Below are positions 48,601-54,512 of a stretch of DNA of 64,000 nt, one piece after another. The stretch's first letter is position 1. Each line of letters opens with the position of its first letter. The notes beneath the pieces were generated by a model, which made no database searches, was not told the origin of the DNA, and was given only the letters and a program-made list of their open reading frames with translations. A program made the position numbers and the translations under genes. The DNA comes from Metridium senile (taxonomy: Eukaryota; Cnidaria; Anthozoa; Actiniaria; Metridiidae): contig OX459103.1 in assembly GCA_949775045.1 (NCBI GenBank), positions 1,137,501 through 1,201,500 on the forward strand, read 5' to 3'.

Positions 48601-51600
48601 TGGTACCTAGGATTATCTTGGGTGCATCAAATGGACGTTTTGGCATCTTTGCGGAAACAAGAAGACTACTGCAGCAATTTCCTGTACAAACCCGTGGGGA
48701 TCCCCCTTTGACGGCAACATTACTCTCTATACATGCCTTATTTATGTTTTGTCAAAGTGCAGCCAGTTGGTGAAGGTATGTCCCGGCCATTTGGGATCCC
48801 TTTGGCACAGGAAACCCAATAAACGCAAAAAATAGTAAAACGCCCAAGAATAAAATCAGATTGTTTTGATCACATACAATGATAATAACAGTAAAAGTAA
48901 CGTAACGAAAGTTATCTAGAGAGTAATGGCGGCAGAGCCTGACTCTTCTTGGTGGCCTAACCCCTCCGGTTTTGAAAACGACCCCTAAAAGGTACACAAA
49001 GATAAAAATAACTGTTAAAGCCTTGTTGACTTCAACCTCTAAAAGGTACGGCTCTGCGATGTTCTTGCCAGCCAAGTTTACTTTTAGCAACAAAGCGGGC
49101 TAACCCTTCTCGGTGGTCTGAGGGGCTGCAAAGTAAAAGGGGTGGTCGAGTCTGTACGGCTGAATCTTGGATCTGAATCTTCTATCCAGTCGACTCTTAA
49201 TAAGAAACATCTGTTTATTTAATAGGAATATTCGTCTTTCAACATTTGAATACCACAGCCATTTTTTGTCTATAATTATATCGACCATTCACCAAAATAA
49301 ACTAACGGTTTCTTATTGATGTCTATCAAGTAGCGGCACATCTGGATATAATCGACACTTGCATGGCTCATTTTGCGTCTATTTTTAGAATGAAAGTATA
49401 AACGCAAAATTCTTTTTAGGTTGTTTTTTCTTACACCCTCCACTCAAGTTGAAGTTGTCTTTATTTATACAGGGTAGCATCCCATTCAGCCATAGACTGG
49501 TATCCATAGGGGCCCTATGGAGTTGCTAACCTTTGATACTCCAGTGAAACTTTTATTCATTCATCCATTCACTTATAGATATTATTATTTTATCATTATT
49601 CGTTTATTTATTTATTTATGAATAGATTCACACATCCACCCTTCCGTCCAACCATCCAACCAATCATTCATTCCTTCATTCATTCATCCATCCATTCATT
49701 CATTCATCCATTCATTCATCCATTCATCCATTCATTCATTCACCTATCCATTCATTCATATATTCATTCATCCATCCATTCATTCATTCATCCATCCATC
49801 CATTCATTCATTCATTCATCCATCCATTCATCCATTCATCCATCCATTCATTCATTCATCCATCCATTCATTCATTCATTCATTCATATATTCATTCAAT
49901 ATTTTATTAATTCACTATTCACAACATTCATCTCTTTTTGCATATATTTTCCTTAGGTATTTGCCAAAAATCTTTCTTTATTCTGTCTATTTTCTTCTCT
50001 TTTTTGTTGGATTGAGAAGGTTAACTTCGACAAGGTCATGCGAAGGTCATGCAATAGAAACGATTTCCTTTACAATATAAAAAGACACTTATAAAAAGAT
50101 ACGAACACTTATATATTGCTTTCATAGCTTAAGTGGTCCTCAGACAACTGACAAGTTATATCATCTTAGCTTAGTTAAATTTAATGTCCATCGAACACGA
50201 ACAAGCTATCTAGTCATGAGAGGCTCTAAGCCTGGTTCACACGAGCTTCATTATCATAATCATGCATAAGCAAGAAAACAAAAGATTTATTATCCCCTGG
50301 GGAATTAAAAAGCAAAAACCAAAGTGTTTCCTTTTCTAATTTCTTTTGTTTTGCTTATGATTATGATACGATTATGACGGAGTGTGAACCAGGCTTAACC
50401 GTGACGGCGTATTGCGCACACTAAAATAAGTTAGTTATACAGCCAATGTTCCTTCTACGAGGGAACGTTTTATAGACAAGAAGGGCGGTGGTTTTTGTGT
50501 GATAACCACCACCCTTACCCCTTACTATATTTTACATGCATGACCTCTAGTTTTCTCATGTCAGCATACATGCAATCTCTTTCAATTGGAACACCCTTTT
50601 TATGGCTCTTGTTTAGGGACAGTCAGCACCAAATCGAAACATCGTTTAGGATTGGTTTAAAAAAACAATAGAGTCTTTCCAAACAATTGCCCTAAACCTA
50701 ACCAAACAATAGCGGTACTGTATTAGGGAGGACAGTCAGCACCAAATCGAAACATCGTTTAGGATTGATTTAAAAAACAATAAAGTCTTTCCAAACAATT
50801 GCCATAAACTTAACCAAACAATAGCGGTACTGTATTAGGGAGGACAGTCAGCACCAAATCGAAACATCGTTAAGGATTGGTTTAAAAAACAATAGAGTCT
50901 TTCCAAACAATTGCCATAAACTTAACCAAACAATAGCGGTACTGTATTAGGGAGGACAGTCAGCACCAAATCGAAACATCGTTTAGGATTGATTTAAAAA
51001 ACAATAAAGTCTTTCCAAACAATTGCCATAAACTTAACCAAACAATAGCGGTACTGTATTAGGGAGGACCGTCAGCACCAAATCGAAACATCGTTAAGGA
51101 TTGGTTTAAAAAACAATAGAGTCTTTCCAAACAATTGCCATAAACTTAACCAAACAATAGCGGTACTGTATTAGGGAGGACCGTCAGCACCAAATCGAAA
51201 CATCGTTTAGGATTGATTTAAAAAACAATAAAGTCTTACCAAACAATTGCCATAAACTTAACCAAACAATAGCGGTACTGTATTAGGGAGGACAGTCAGC
51301 ACCAAATCGAAACATCGTTTAGGATTGATTTAAAAAACAATAAAGTCTTTCCAAACAATTGCCATAAACTTAACCAAACAATAGCGGTACTGTATTAGGG
51401 AGGACCGTCAGCACCAAATCGAAACATCGTTAAGGATTGGTTTAAAAAACAATAGAGTCTTTCCAAACAATTGCCATAAACTTAACCAAACAATAGCGGT
51501 ACTGTATTAGGGAGGACCGTCAGCACCAAATCGAAACATCGTTAAGGATTGGTTTAAAAAACAATAGAGTCTTTCCAAACAATTGCCCTAAACCTAGCCA

Positions 51601-53475
51601 AACAATAGCGGTACTGTATTAGGGGGACAACGAAAACGCAGCTTTCGACTGGTGCTGTATTACTGCTTGTTTTGTCTATTTCCTTAAAAGGTTATATATC
51701 AGTAAAATGTAGTCATCTTTTAATAACGTGCCTGCACTTGCTATGATTTGTGCATGTAGTCAATTCCAGAATGCAGTATGAGATTGATCCTGCTTCACAT
51801 ACCAAGTAAGATCGACATTTCGTCATCTTTACAAAACCTGACCGAATTTTCGAGTAACCTCTACAAGGTCGTCCGTTTGACGTAAGTCCCTACGTACTTC
51901 TTACCGTTAAACGTAATCTGGATGATCCATAATAAACCTTGCAGCAATATGCCCTGTATTTTGTTGCGTTTAGTGGCGGAACGTGTGAGATAATTATAAT
52001 ATCCCGGGGGTTGGGGAGCTAGGGTTCTCCCTTTGTCCAAATGTTAGGGGTGATCGGCGTACCTCTTAGGGTTGATATTTCCTGTGCGTACCTTTTAGGG
52101 TCCTTTCAGGGTTCTGGCTTAAAAGCAGTTATGCACTTGAGAGTTTTGTAAGTAATAGCGCAGCACGGATTATTTTATTTTCTAGTGATGTTGTCTATTA
52201 CGTACTATACACTCACCCAGTGTAGTGTTTTGTTCTAATTCAACCATTGTTTTCTGTTGTTTTGGTCTGACGATACATTCTAGTGTTATGTTTTCCATTG
52301 TGATTATTACCTAACACTCGAAATCAGCGATTTGTTTTCTGTGTAATGTTTGAGTGAACTAAACCCGGGACTGAAATACACTGTTTTCTATTGTCTATCA
52401 GGTTATTTATCTGTTCTAAATTCACTTTAATGAACGGTTTTATATTTGGAGTGGTTTGAAAACAACACTGACACCACTTTAAATCACACTCTCATGATTT
52501 CCATTGTGTCTATCAGGCTATTTGTCTATCTGTGCTAAATTCACTTTAATGAACGGTGGTTTTAAAACAACACTGACACCACTTTAAATCACTATCTCAT
52601 GGTTTCCATTGTGTCTATCAGGCTATTTGTCTATCTGTCCTAAATTCACTTTAATGAACGGTGGTTTTAAAACAACACTGACACCACTTTAAATCACTAT
52701 CTCATCATTGTTTTTAATCTGTAAATCAATATAGGTCATGGCAATATAAGTTATGTACTATACTATCTGACATCTATTTCTGTTCTCTTTGAGTATTTCG
52801 TATTCTATGGCGTGTTTAAATAACGTTTACCTATTACATATCCTTACTCTGGAGTAACATAGTTTATTTTCCAATGAACAAAACACTTTGGCTCCAGGGC
52901 AGTGCATTCTAGACATGTTAATAAGCACCTTTCCAGTCAAACCATAGATCCACAGCATGTGTTTGTCTTACAAGTACATTACACATACTTGCCCTGGAAT
53001 CATCCCGCACTTTAATAATAATACAGATACACCATATATTTACCATGTCACTTATACCATGGAAGTCGGCGAGCGTATTTCAAATCATTATTATATACTT
53101 TAATAACATATATTAAGAAAGTGATGACGAGAAGCCATTTTTTAAACATTTTTACTAGTAGATATTTCGGTCATCATCCGATGACCATCACCAGAAATAC
53201 ATTGATTATGTCTAAAAAATGATTAAATAATGGCTTCTCGTCATCACTTTCTTAATTCGAATATATGCCCGAACAAATATTTTCAATAATATCTATGTAG
53301 TATATGCTCTACCTGAGGCCAATGTAACGCAGTGAGGTTCCCAGCAGATTCGCTCGTTGTGTTGTACATCACTCTCATCAGACGCTGCAGAACGTTGGCA
53401 AAAACGAGAACAAACACCATTGGCCAGCATCGCTAACATACACAATAAAAACTCTGCTTTTATCTTGATTAACAT
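26500..53475 (-). CDS. Gene B: complete M13 (neprilysin-like) metallopeptidase gene, two alternative first exons
   Basis: Zinc-dependent M13 endopeptidase, a family that cleaves short extracellular peptides at the cell surface or in secretions. I joined 19 exon positions by GT/AG sites and phase. The membrane isoform (first exon 45061-45379) is 2331 nt, 776 residues; the secreted isoform (first exon 53313-53475) is 724 residues. Both lengths fit the family. In membrane numbering, a helix lies at about 47-67, the zinc motif HEFLH at 615-619, the ENIGD motif at 675-679 (third zinc ligand E675), H738 and R744 at the positions of neprilysin H711 and R717, and the protein ends in the family's C-x-x-W. 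Spacing between these residues matches neprilysin closely. The substrate-binding N-A pair is N-P (VNPHY). The gene begins about 0.9 kb after gene C's stop. The family assignment is firm; the substrate cannot be inferred. Confidence 0.93.
26640..26930. repeat. (GATGGT)n repeat in gene B intron 18
   Basis: GATGAT/GGTGGT triplets between the last two coding exons... the array lies just upstream of the acceptor of exon 19 on the minus strand. Open frames on both strands are artefacts. Confidence 0.88.
26971..27044 (-). CDS. Gene B exon 18
   Basis: 74 nt reading NWCKNIPPFMYENEVFGIHS then PSPLR. WC and HSP-x-x-x-R are family motifs; the His and Arg match neprilysin H711 and R717, which stabilise the transition state and bind the substrate carboxylate side. 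Confidence 0.92.
27332..27424 (-). CDS. Gene B exon 17
   Basis: 31 codons in phase 0 beginning AYQRWVKRNGEEPSLPGLFN and ending QLFFLSYAR before GTAAGT. In gene C this is fused to exon 16. Confidence 0.93.
27484..27783. repeat. Hairpin minisatellite, four 74 bp units, filling gene B intron 16
   Basis: Each unit holds TACCAGAGGTCCAAAAAGG and, after a short loop, the inverse CGGACCTCTGGTA, so each can fold by itself. The array fills about 300 of the 363 bp of the intron (27425-27787). Gene C has no intron here. Confidence 0.9.
27788..27853 (-). CDS. Gene B exon 16 (third zinc ligand)
   Basis: 22 codons in phase 0, VDGERTLPENIGDNVGVRES and FK. E of ENIGD is the third zinc ligand by homology with neprilysin E646; D is the partner residue D650. 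The usual motif is ENIADNGG. Confidence 0.94.
27880..28190. repeat. (GATGAT/GGT)n repeat in gene B intron 15
   Basis: Imperfect triplet repeat, GATGATGATG alternating with GGTGGTGGTG, then AATGATATTGATGAT copies. Confidence 0.88.
28570..28694 (-). CDS. Gene B exon 15
   Basis: 125 nt reading GKDYDKDGNNVKWWTDLTLA at the start and RCLVDQYNKYTFGGFP at the end, the M13 motif G-x-x-[FY]-D-x-[DN]-G-x-x-x-x-WW. Donor CCG|GTATGC. Confidence 0.94.
28765..29545. repeat. Minisatellite of TTCATAGGGTATTTCATAGGCTA type
   Basis: About thirty imperfect copies of 12-23 bp words TTCATAGGGTA, TTCACAGGCTA and TTCATAGGCTA fill gene B intron 14. A higher-order block with TTTGCTAGGGTTTTCGAAGG occurs twice (29109 and 29274). 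Confidence 0.92.
29612..29679 (-). CDS. Gene B exon 14 (zinc site HExxH)
   Basis: 68 nt reading AVSYGGVGAVIAHEFLHGFD then STG. HEFLH supplies two zinc ligands and the catalytic Glu (H615, E616, H619 in the membrane isoform). Confidence 0.95.
29880..30300. mobile_element. Possible degenerate MITE with GCCGTACT hairpin
   Basis: GGGCCGTACTTTTTCCGTACGG forms a short hairpin near 29964 and shares its core with the element at 18332. Limits are unclear. Confidence 0.4.
30417..30468 (-). CDS. Gene B exon 13
   Basis: 52 nt reading TFPAAYLQPPFYDANYL, the family motif P-A-x-[IL]-LQPPF[FY]. Enters in phase 1, leaves in phase 2 (AG|GTATAT). Confidence 0.92.
30552..30610 (-). CDS. Gene B exon 12 (substrate-binding segment)
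   Basis: 59 nt reading RWTESPLLVNPHYFPMLNTV across the split codon. M13 enzymes normally have V-N-A-x-Y here, with N-A contacting substrate; Pro replaces Ala. Donor TCA|GTAAGT in phase 1. Confidence 0.9.
30625..30955. repeat. (GATGAT)n microsatellite in gene B intron 11
   Basis: GAT triplets with occasional substitutions, starting about 15 bases from the exon 12 acceptor. Confidence 0.88.
31050..31153 (-). CDS. Gene B exon 11
   Basis: 104 nt, starting ITVTKDSLLDTMVSIGKNNK and ending GKPINRN plus two bases, donor CG|GTAAGT. The LGKPINR segment corresponds to the L-x-K-P-[VI]-[DN]-R motif of M13 enzymes. Confidence 0.9.
31211..31412. mobile_element. Foldback MITE (CCCTGCGCCATCTT family), intact copy
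   Basis: CTTCACAGCTCCCTGCGCCA and its inverse GGCGCAGGGAACTGTGAAG end arms of about 85 bp. Confidence 0.88.
31584..31704. mobile_element. Foldback MITE (AGCCAGGCGTTCCAGCGG)
   Basis: AGCCAGGCGTTCCAGCGG at the left and CCGCTGGAACACCTGGCT at the right, with GGGGAAATGGGGAGAGGA also inverted. Confidence 0.85.
31814..31891 (-). CDS. Gene B exon 10
   Basis: 26 codons in phase 0, [20 protein letters not shown] then DASMKY, donor TAT|GTATGT. Confidence 0.92.
31955..32165. repeat. (TCA)n microsatellite in gene B intron 9
   Basis: Imperfect TCA triplets between exons 9 and 10. Confidence 0.85.
32239..32337 (-). CDS. Gene B exon 9
   Basis: 33 codons in phase 0: AKELAESIQEVFKETLKNSE then WMDDKSKAAAAEK. 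Two partial copies of its 5' edge and acceptor lie in the preceding intron (32465-32670). Confidence 0.93.
32308..32760. repeat. Tandem partial copies of gene B exon 9 acceptor edge
   Basis: A unit of about 160 bp repeats from within exon 9 outward: CCTCTTGGATCGACTCGGCC near 32309, CCTCTTGGATCGACTCGGCT near 32466, and CCTCTTGAATCGACCCGGCT near 32634. Each continues into the intron with TTACGGTGTGAAACTTAC. Copies 2 and 3 hold only the first codons of exon 9 with acceptor-like ATAAG, so they are pseudo-exons. Confidence 0.85.
32735..33445. repeat. (TCA)n array in gene B intron 8, with a duplicated block
   Basis: Long TCATCACTA arrays. The block GAAAGCTATGAGAGCAACAA-CACCTAACAACACC at 32704 recurs at 33206, so a segment of about 500 bp was duplicated. 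Confidence 0.88.
33452..33671 (-). CDS. Gene B exon 8
   Basis: 220 nt completing AG|G and reading AILNYIGWRVVEQIYKYG, ending SRIYIDKKFPKKSKEL before GTAAGA. The donor touches a long (TCA)n array. Confidence 0.92.
33754..33926. mobile_element. Diverged copy of the 4396 foldback MITE
   Basis: Carries CTAGACTACGAGCAGCTCCT and TCGGCGCACTCCGCAGGAAT, like the 4396 element, with weaker arm pairing. Confidence 0.75.
34051..34295. mobile_element. Inverted-repeat element (ACAGGGTCTGAATGGGG)
   Basis: ACAGGGTCTGAATGGGG at the left pairs with CCCCATTCCGACTCTGT at the right. A poly-G run lies next to the left end. Confidence 0.6.
34312..34700 (-). pseudogene. Two truncated tandem copies of gene B exon 7
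   Basis: A unit of about 169 bp repeats with the true exon as its last member. Copies at about 34412-34505 and 34581-34675 encode NELLSN, KYKVTQDQEIIVTDMDVLIK and end R before GTGCGT donors (GT at 34412-34413 and 34581-34582). They lack the exon's first residues (IDWLVLF) and any clear acceptor, and also the TMNISVGSLS stretch of the real exon. Likely pseudo-exons. Confidence 0.85.
34751..34887 (-). CDS. Gene B exon 7
   Basis: 137 nt, IDWLVLFNELLSN at the start and GSLSKR at the end, donor AG|GTGAGT in phase 2. Two truncated copies of its 3' half lie in the following intron at 34318-34690. The true exon has an extra segment before the donor (TMNISVGSLS) that the copies lack. Confidence 0.92.
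35420..35509 (-). CDS. Gene B exon 6
   Basis: Thirty codons in phase 0, [20 protein letters not shown] followed by ELQGKTKDFK, donor AAG|GTAAAA. Confidence 0.92.
36048..36167 (-). CDS. Gene B exon 5
   Basis: Forty codons in phase 0 starting SRAIYKDLIYNVSLLLGATD and ending EMALAK before GTTAGA. Confidence 0.92.
36503..36571 (-). CDS. Gene B exon 4
   Basis: 23 codons in phase 0: VKQTFAWGLFATQLSRDSN and STRK, donor AAAG|GTACGA. Aligned to gene A exon 4 by QTF and GLF. Confidence 0.9.
36650..37095. mobile_element. CTAGTATAGGCTGCGT-family MITE copies in gene B intron 3
   Basis: Two partial units. The right one shows GGTAATATAATTAAATTTGT-AACACC and its inverse near 37040, with CGACGAAGGGCTAAATGTCG and AAACGTCAGT between. 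Confidence 0.65.
37116..37167. mobile_element. Foldback element, CCTCGTTCCCAGGGCC family, copy 3
   Basis: CCTCGTTCCCAGGGCCCTCT inverted as AGAGGGTCCTGGGAACGAGG, directly after the exon 3 donor; TTGATATACTTAC appears on both sides (37100 and 37171), so the insertion duplicated or copied the donor region. Confidence 0.8.
37184..37444 (-). CDS. Gene B exon 3
   Basis: 87 codons in phase 0, starting ITGVSKAFDFYDSCMN, with LPWPIVDPDWND in the middle and NSSVYMIT at the end, before GTAAGT. A foldback element of the CCTCGTTCCC family sits a few bases past the donor. Confidence 0.92.
37510..37875 (-). repeat. Four tandem partial copies of the gene B exon 2 donor edge
   Basis: Units of 88-90 bp, each with about 40 bases of exon 2 end (DAIEDDELRKKYEN) and a GTAAGT donor. 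Donor GT positions are 37874-37875 (real), 37784-37785, 37695-37696, 37607-37608 and 37517-37518. Between the first two donors the frame stays open, so using the second would add 30 residues. Confidence 0.88.
37876..38072 (-). CDS. Gene B exon 2 (M13 N-terminal signature)
   Basis: 197 nt. With the phase 1 G it reads EIMNSIDPHKDPCEDFYQYA then CNGW, the M13 ectodomain start. It ends KKYEN before GTAAGT. Four further partial copies of its 3' end with donors follow in the intron (37510-37850). Confidence 0.93.
38290..41130. repeat. Satellite of about 513-521 bp units in gene B intron 1
   Basis: Five nearly identical units; AATTCTGCGAATTCCAAATC occurs at 38719, 39240, 39761, 40274 and 40787. Each unit has a (TGAT)n part and a unique part with CTTGTGGCGGGCCAGTCTAC and a (GT)n run. 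Near identity means recent amplification. The unit ends with AAACTAGTATACTCTGAGAA, CTATAGGTAATATATATGAA, which resembles the end of the MITE at 41131. Confidence 0.93.
41131..41330. mobile_element. Foldback MITE at the end of the satellite
   Basis: Central palindrome ACTGACGTTTCGAGCTTTAG and its inverse, then AAGTTAAGTCA, ACGGTGTTACAAATTTCATT and GTTTACTCGCTAGTTTCCAT. It is an inverted copy of the CTAGTATAGGCTGCGT family. Confidence 0.82.
41331..42624. other. Gene B intron 1, no gene seen
   Basis: Contains a short copy of GATAGGTAATATAATGAAATTTGTAACACCG near 42487 and CG-rich words GCGCGCGC near 41483-41515. Two similar segments, GCGCCAAAACGAATACGGTG near 41566 and GTGCCAAAACCAACACGGTG near 41944, suggest an old duplication. 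Confidence 0.4.
42625..42753. mobile_element. MITE with about 50 bp inverted ends
   Basis: TTAGCTGTGGTCAGGAGGGC at the left and its inverse CTTTCTGACCACAGCTAA at the right, with AAGGGGACTTTTAGT also inverted. Confidence 0.85.
42754..45060. other. Gene B intron 1, proximal to exon 1b
   Basis: Mostly unique AT-rich sequence. A 74-codon plus-strand frame near 43621 has no recognisable domain. Nothing else supported. Confidence 0.4.
45061..45379 (-). CDS. Gene B exon 1b (cytosolic tail and transmembrane helix)
   Basis: ATG at 45379 has A at -3 and G at +4. It encodes an acidic and polar tail, basic GRRRFKK, a helix at about 47-67 (core IWVFLVIFVLLFLCMTALYI), then a Thr-rich stem and ICKTPECFITAT. 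Type II topology. Donor ACAG|GTCAGT, phase 1, the same as exon 1a. Confidence 0.87.
45380..47130. other. Upstream of gene B exon 1b
   Basis: Should hold the membrane isoform promoter; no clear TATA box or initiator stands out. A half MITE (AAACTAGTATAGGCTGCGTT) lies at 45635-45745. Confidence 0.4.
47133..47743. mobile_element. Inverted-repeat element (AAGCCTGGTTCC) interrupted by a SINE
   Basis: AAGCCTGGTTCCCATATAAT at the left and TGATGGAACCAGGCTT at the right. The SINE at about 47195-47612 sits inside. The element at 50227-50397 has similar ends. Confidence 0.6.
47195..47612 (-). mobile_element. tRNA-derived SINE
   Basis: On the minus strand the head reads ATGGTCTAGTGGTCAGTGGA (A box) and GGTCTGGGTTCGATTCC (B box), followed by a body with TTGTGTCCTTGGGCAAGACA and a tail with ATAGCGCTATATAAATGAGG ending in (ATT)n. 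This layout is that of a full-length SINE. Confidence 0.82.
47885..48235. repeat. Diverged tandem duplication of about 185 bp
   Basis: TTCTTAAGGATCGTAAATGG-ACGATACTTGAAA near 47893 matches TTCCTAAAGATCGTAAATGG-CCGACACTTGAAA near 48096, and TTGACTATATGCACCTTTCT matches TTGACTAGATGCACCTTCCT. Confidence 0.6.
48240..49605. other. Gene B upstream intron, no gene seen
   Basis: Two adjacent minus-strand frames (49288-49100 and 49093-48752) show no recognisable domain, so no gene is called. Confidence 0.4.
49610..49910. repeat. (ATTC)n minisatellite
   Basis: ATTCATTCATCC tetramer array; the IHSFIHPS open frame is an artefact. Confidence 0.9.
50227..50397. mobile_element. MITE with AAGCCTGGTTCACAC inverted ends
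   Basis: TAAGCCTGGTTCACACGAGC and GTGTGAACCAGGCTTA terminate a 171 bp element; ATTATCATAATCATGCATAA is also inverted within. Confidence 0.85.
50615..51625. repeat. Satellite of 112 bp units with two alternating variants
   Basis: Nine copies with AGTCAGCACCAAATCGAAAC near 50621, 50734, 50846, 50958 and on at 112 bp steps. Variant 1 has GTTTAGGATTGATTTAAAAA and AATAAAGTC; variant 2 has GTTAAGGATTGGTTTAAAAA and AATAGAGTC. Copies 2-6 alternate. Confidence 0.93.
51640..52380. other. No recognisable feature
   Basis: Unique AT-rich sequence; a GGGTACC/TTAGGGT-rich stretch lies near 52000-52110. Confidence 0.4.
52383..52710. repeat. Tandem repeat of about 115 bp, three copies
   Basis: CTAAATTCACTTTAATGAAC, GGTGGTTTTAAAACAACACT and GACACCACTTTAAATCAC recur three times. 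Confidence 0.85.
53113..53255. mobile_element. MITE with 26 bp inverted ends near gene B exon 1a
   Basis: TTAAGAAAGTGATGACGAGA and its inverse TCTCGTCATCACTTTCTTAA; the centre has GGTCATCATCCGATGACC. It lies 60 bp past the donor of exon 1a. Confidence 0.87.
53313..53475 (-). CDS. Gene B exon 1a (signal peptide, secreted isoform)
   Basis: ATG at 53475 has A at -3. It encodes 54 residues and one base: signal peptide MLIKIKAEFLLCMLAMLANG, a short polar stem, then ERICWEPHCVTLAS with the M13 first cysteine pair. Donor TCAG|GTAGAG, phase 1. Its CW-[DE]-P-x-C block resembles gene A exon 1a (CWDPSC) more than the membrane first exon of its own gene, which suggests that the two exon types predate the gene duplication. 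Confidence 0.8.
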
Positions 53476-53523
53476 GGTTAAACAGCCGTCTCCTGTGTCT
53501 TGATTTAGGATGGTTGTGAGCAA

Positions 53524-54412
53524 GAGTAGTTTGTTTGGCGGTGAAATACTTAAGGTACTTGAGAGTGTTCTAAAAGAGCTCTAGTAGGGTATTATTAGAC
53601 CTGTGTACCGCCGCCGGTTATGGTCACTTTGCTGTAGATGACCTCTTAAAGTCTCTCAACACTGTGATCGTATCAGGGACTAAACGTCTGCCCCAAAACC
53701 CCCGAGGGGACTCCTGTCCCTTTTTGCAGACCTTTTTGCATGTTTCTGGCTTTTTTATTTGGCTTTGTGATCACTACAAATAAGCTAAGCTGCCAAGAAT
53801 ATCGATCGCACAGCCGTAGGGGTTGAAATCAATAAGGGTTTGATGTACCTTTAAGAAGCTTTAAAGAGGTCATTTTCCAAATCGACCGCCGATCTCTTCT
53901 GTATTCCTTCGGACAGATGATTAATTAGCAAGTGGACATTCTCGCACAATTGTTCTGGTCTTCAATAATGTTCATTTTCTCAAACTCTATTTCATCAAAT
54001 AAGATTTATTTCTTTAAAAAACTATCCTAAGTAAACATTTTACAATCATCATTAAAAACTTAATAAAGATACTACTTCACAGTAGAGAGGTCAATTGCGT
54101 GTTTGGTTGGTTGAATGAATGGATGGAAGGGTAGATGGATGGTTAGATGGCAAGCAGAGTTGGTGCATTGTTTGTTTGTTTGTTTGTTTGTTTGATTGAT
54201 TGTTTGTTTGTTCGTTCGGTCGTTTGTTTGTTTGTTCGTTTGTTTGTTTGTTTGTTTGTTTGATTGTTTGTTTATTTGTTTGGTTGGTTTGTTCGTTTGT
54301 TTATTTTTGTGTTTGTTTATTTGTCAGTGTTTTGTTATTTAGTGTGTACGTATAGTTTGCTTCTTTGATCGTTTATGTCATATGTGTCGCATCATGATCT
54401 GATCTGATATTT
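53524..54412. other. Intergenic, gene C stop to gene B exon 1a
   Basis: Should include the gene C 3' end and the gene B secreted-isoform promoter. A (GTTT)n tract lies at 54170-54320, with AATAAA-type words on the minus strand. No clear TATA box for exon 1a. Confidence 0.5.
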
Positions 54413-54512
54413 TCACCACAGTCCGCACTTTTTCACTGGGTTCATGGGAGTACCCGCTGAACAGCTGAATGCAGCAGCAAAATCTTTTAAGTTTTTGAGA
54501 GAACCATTGACT
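54413..54512 (-). CDS. Gene C exon 19 (C-terminus and stop)
   Basis: Reads [20 protein letters not shown] then [12 protein letters not shown] and TGA. AATAAA-type motifs occur about 90-115 nt downstream inside a (CAAA)n tract, and could act as polyadenylation signals. Confidence 0.95.

Noticed and set aside
48752..49288. Two adjacent minus-strand frames as a host gene
   Set aside because: No recognisable domain, no splice logic and no homology within the window.
49618..49956. 112-codon plus-strand frame
   Set aside because: ATTC tetramer reading.
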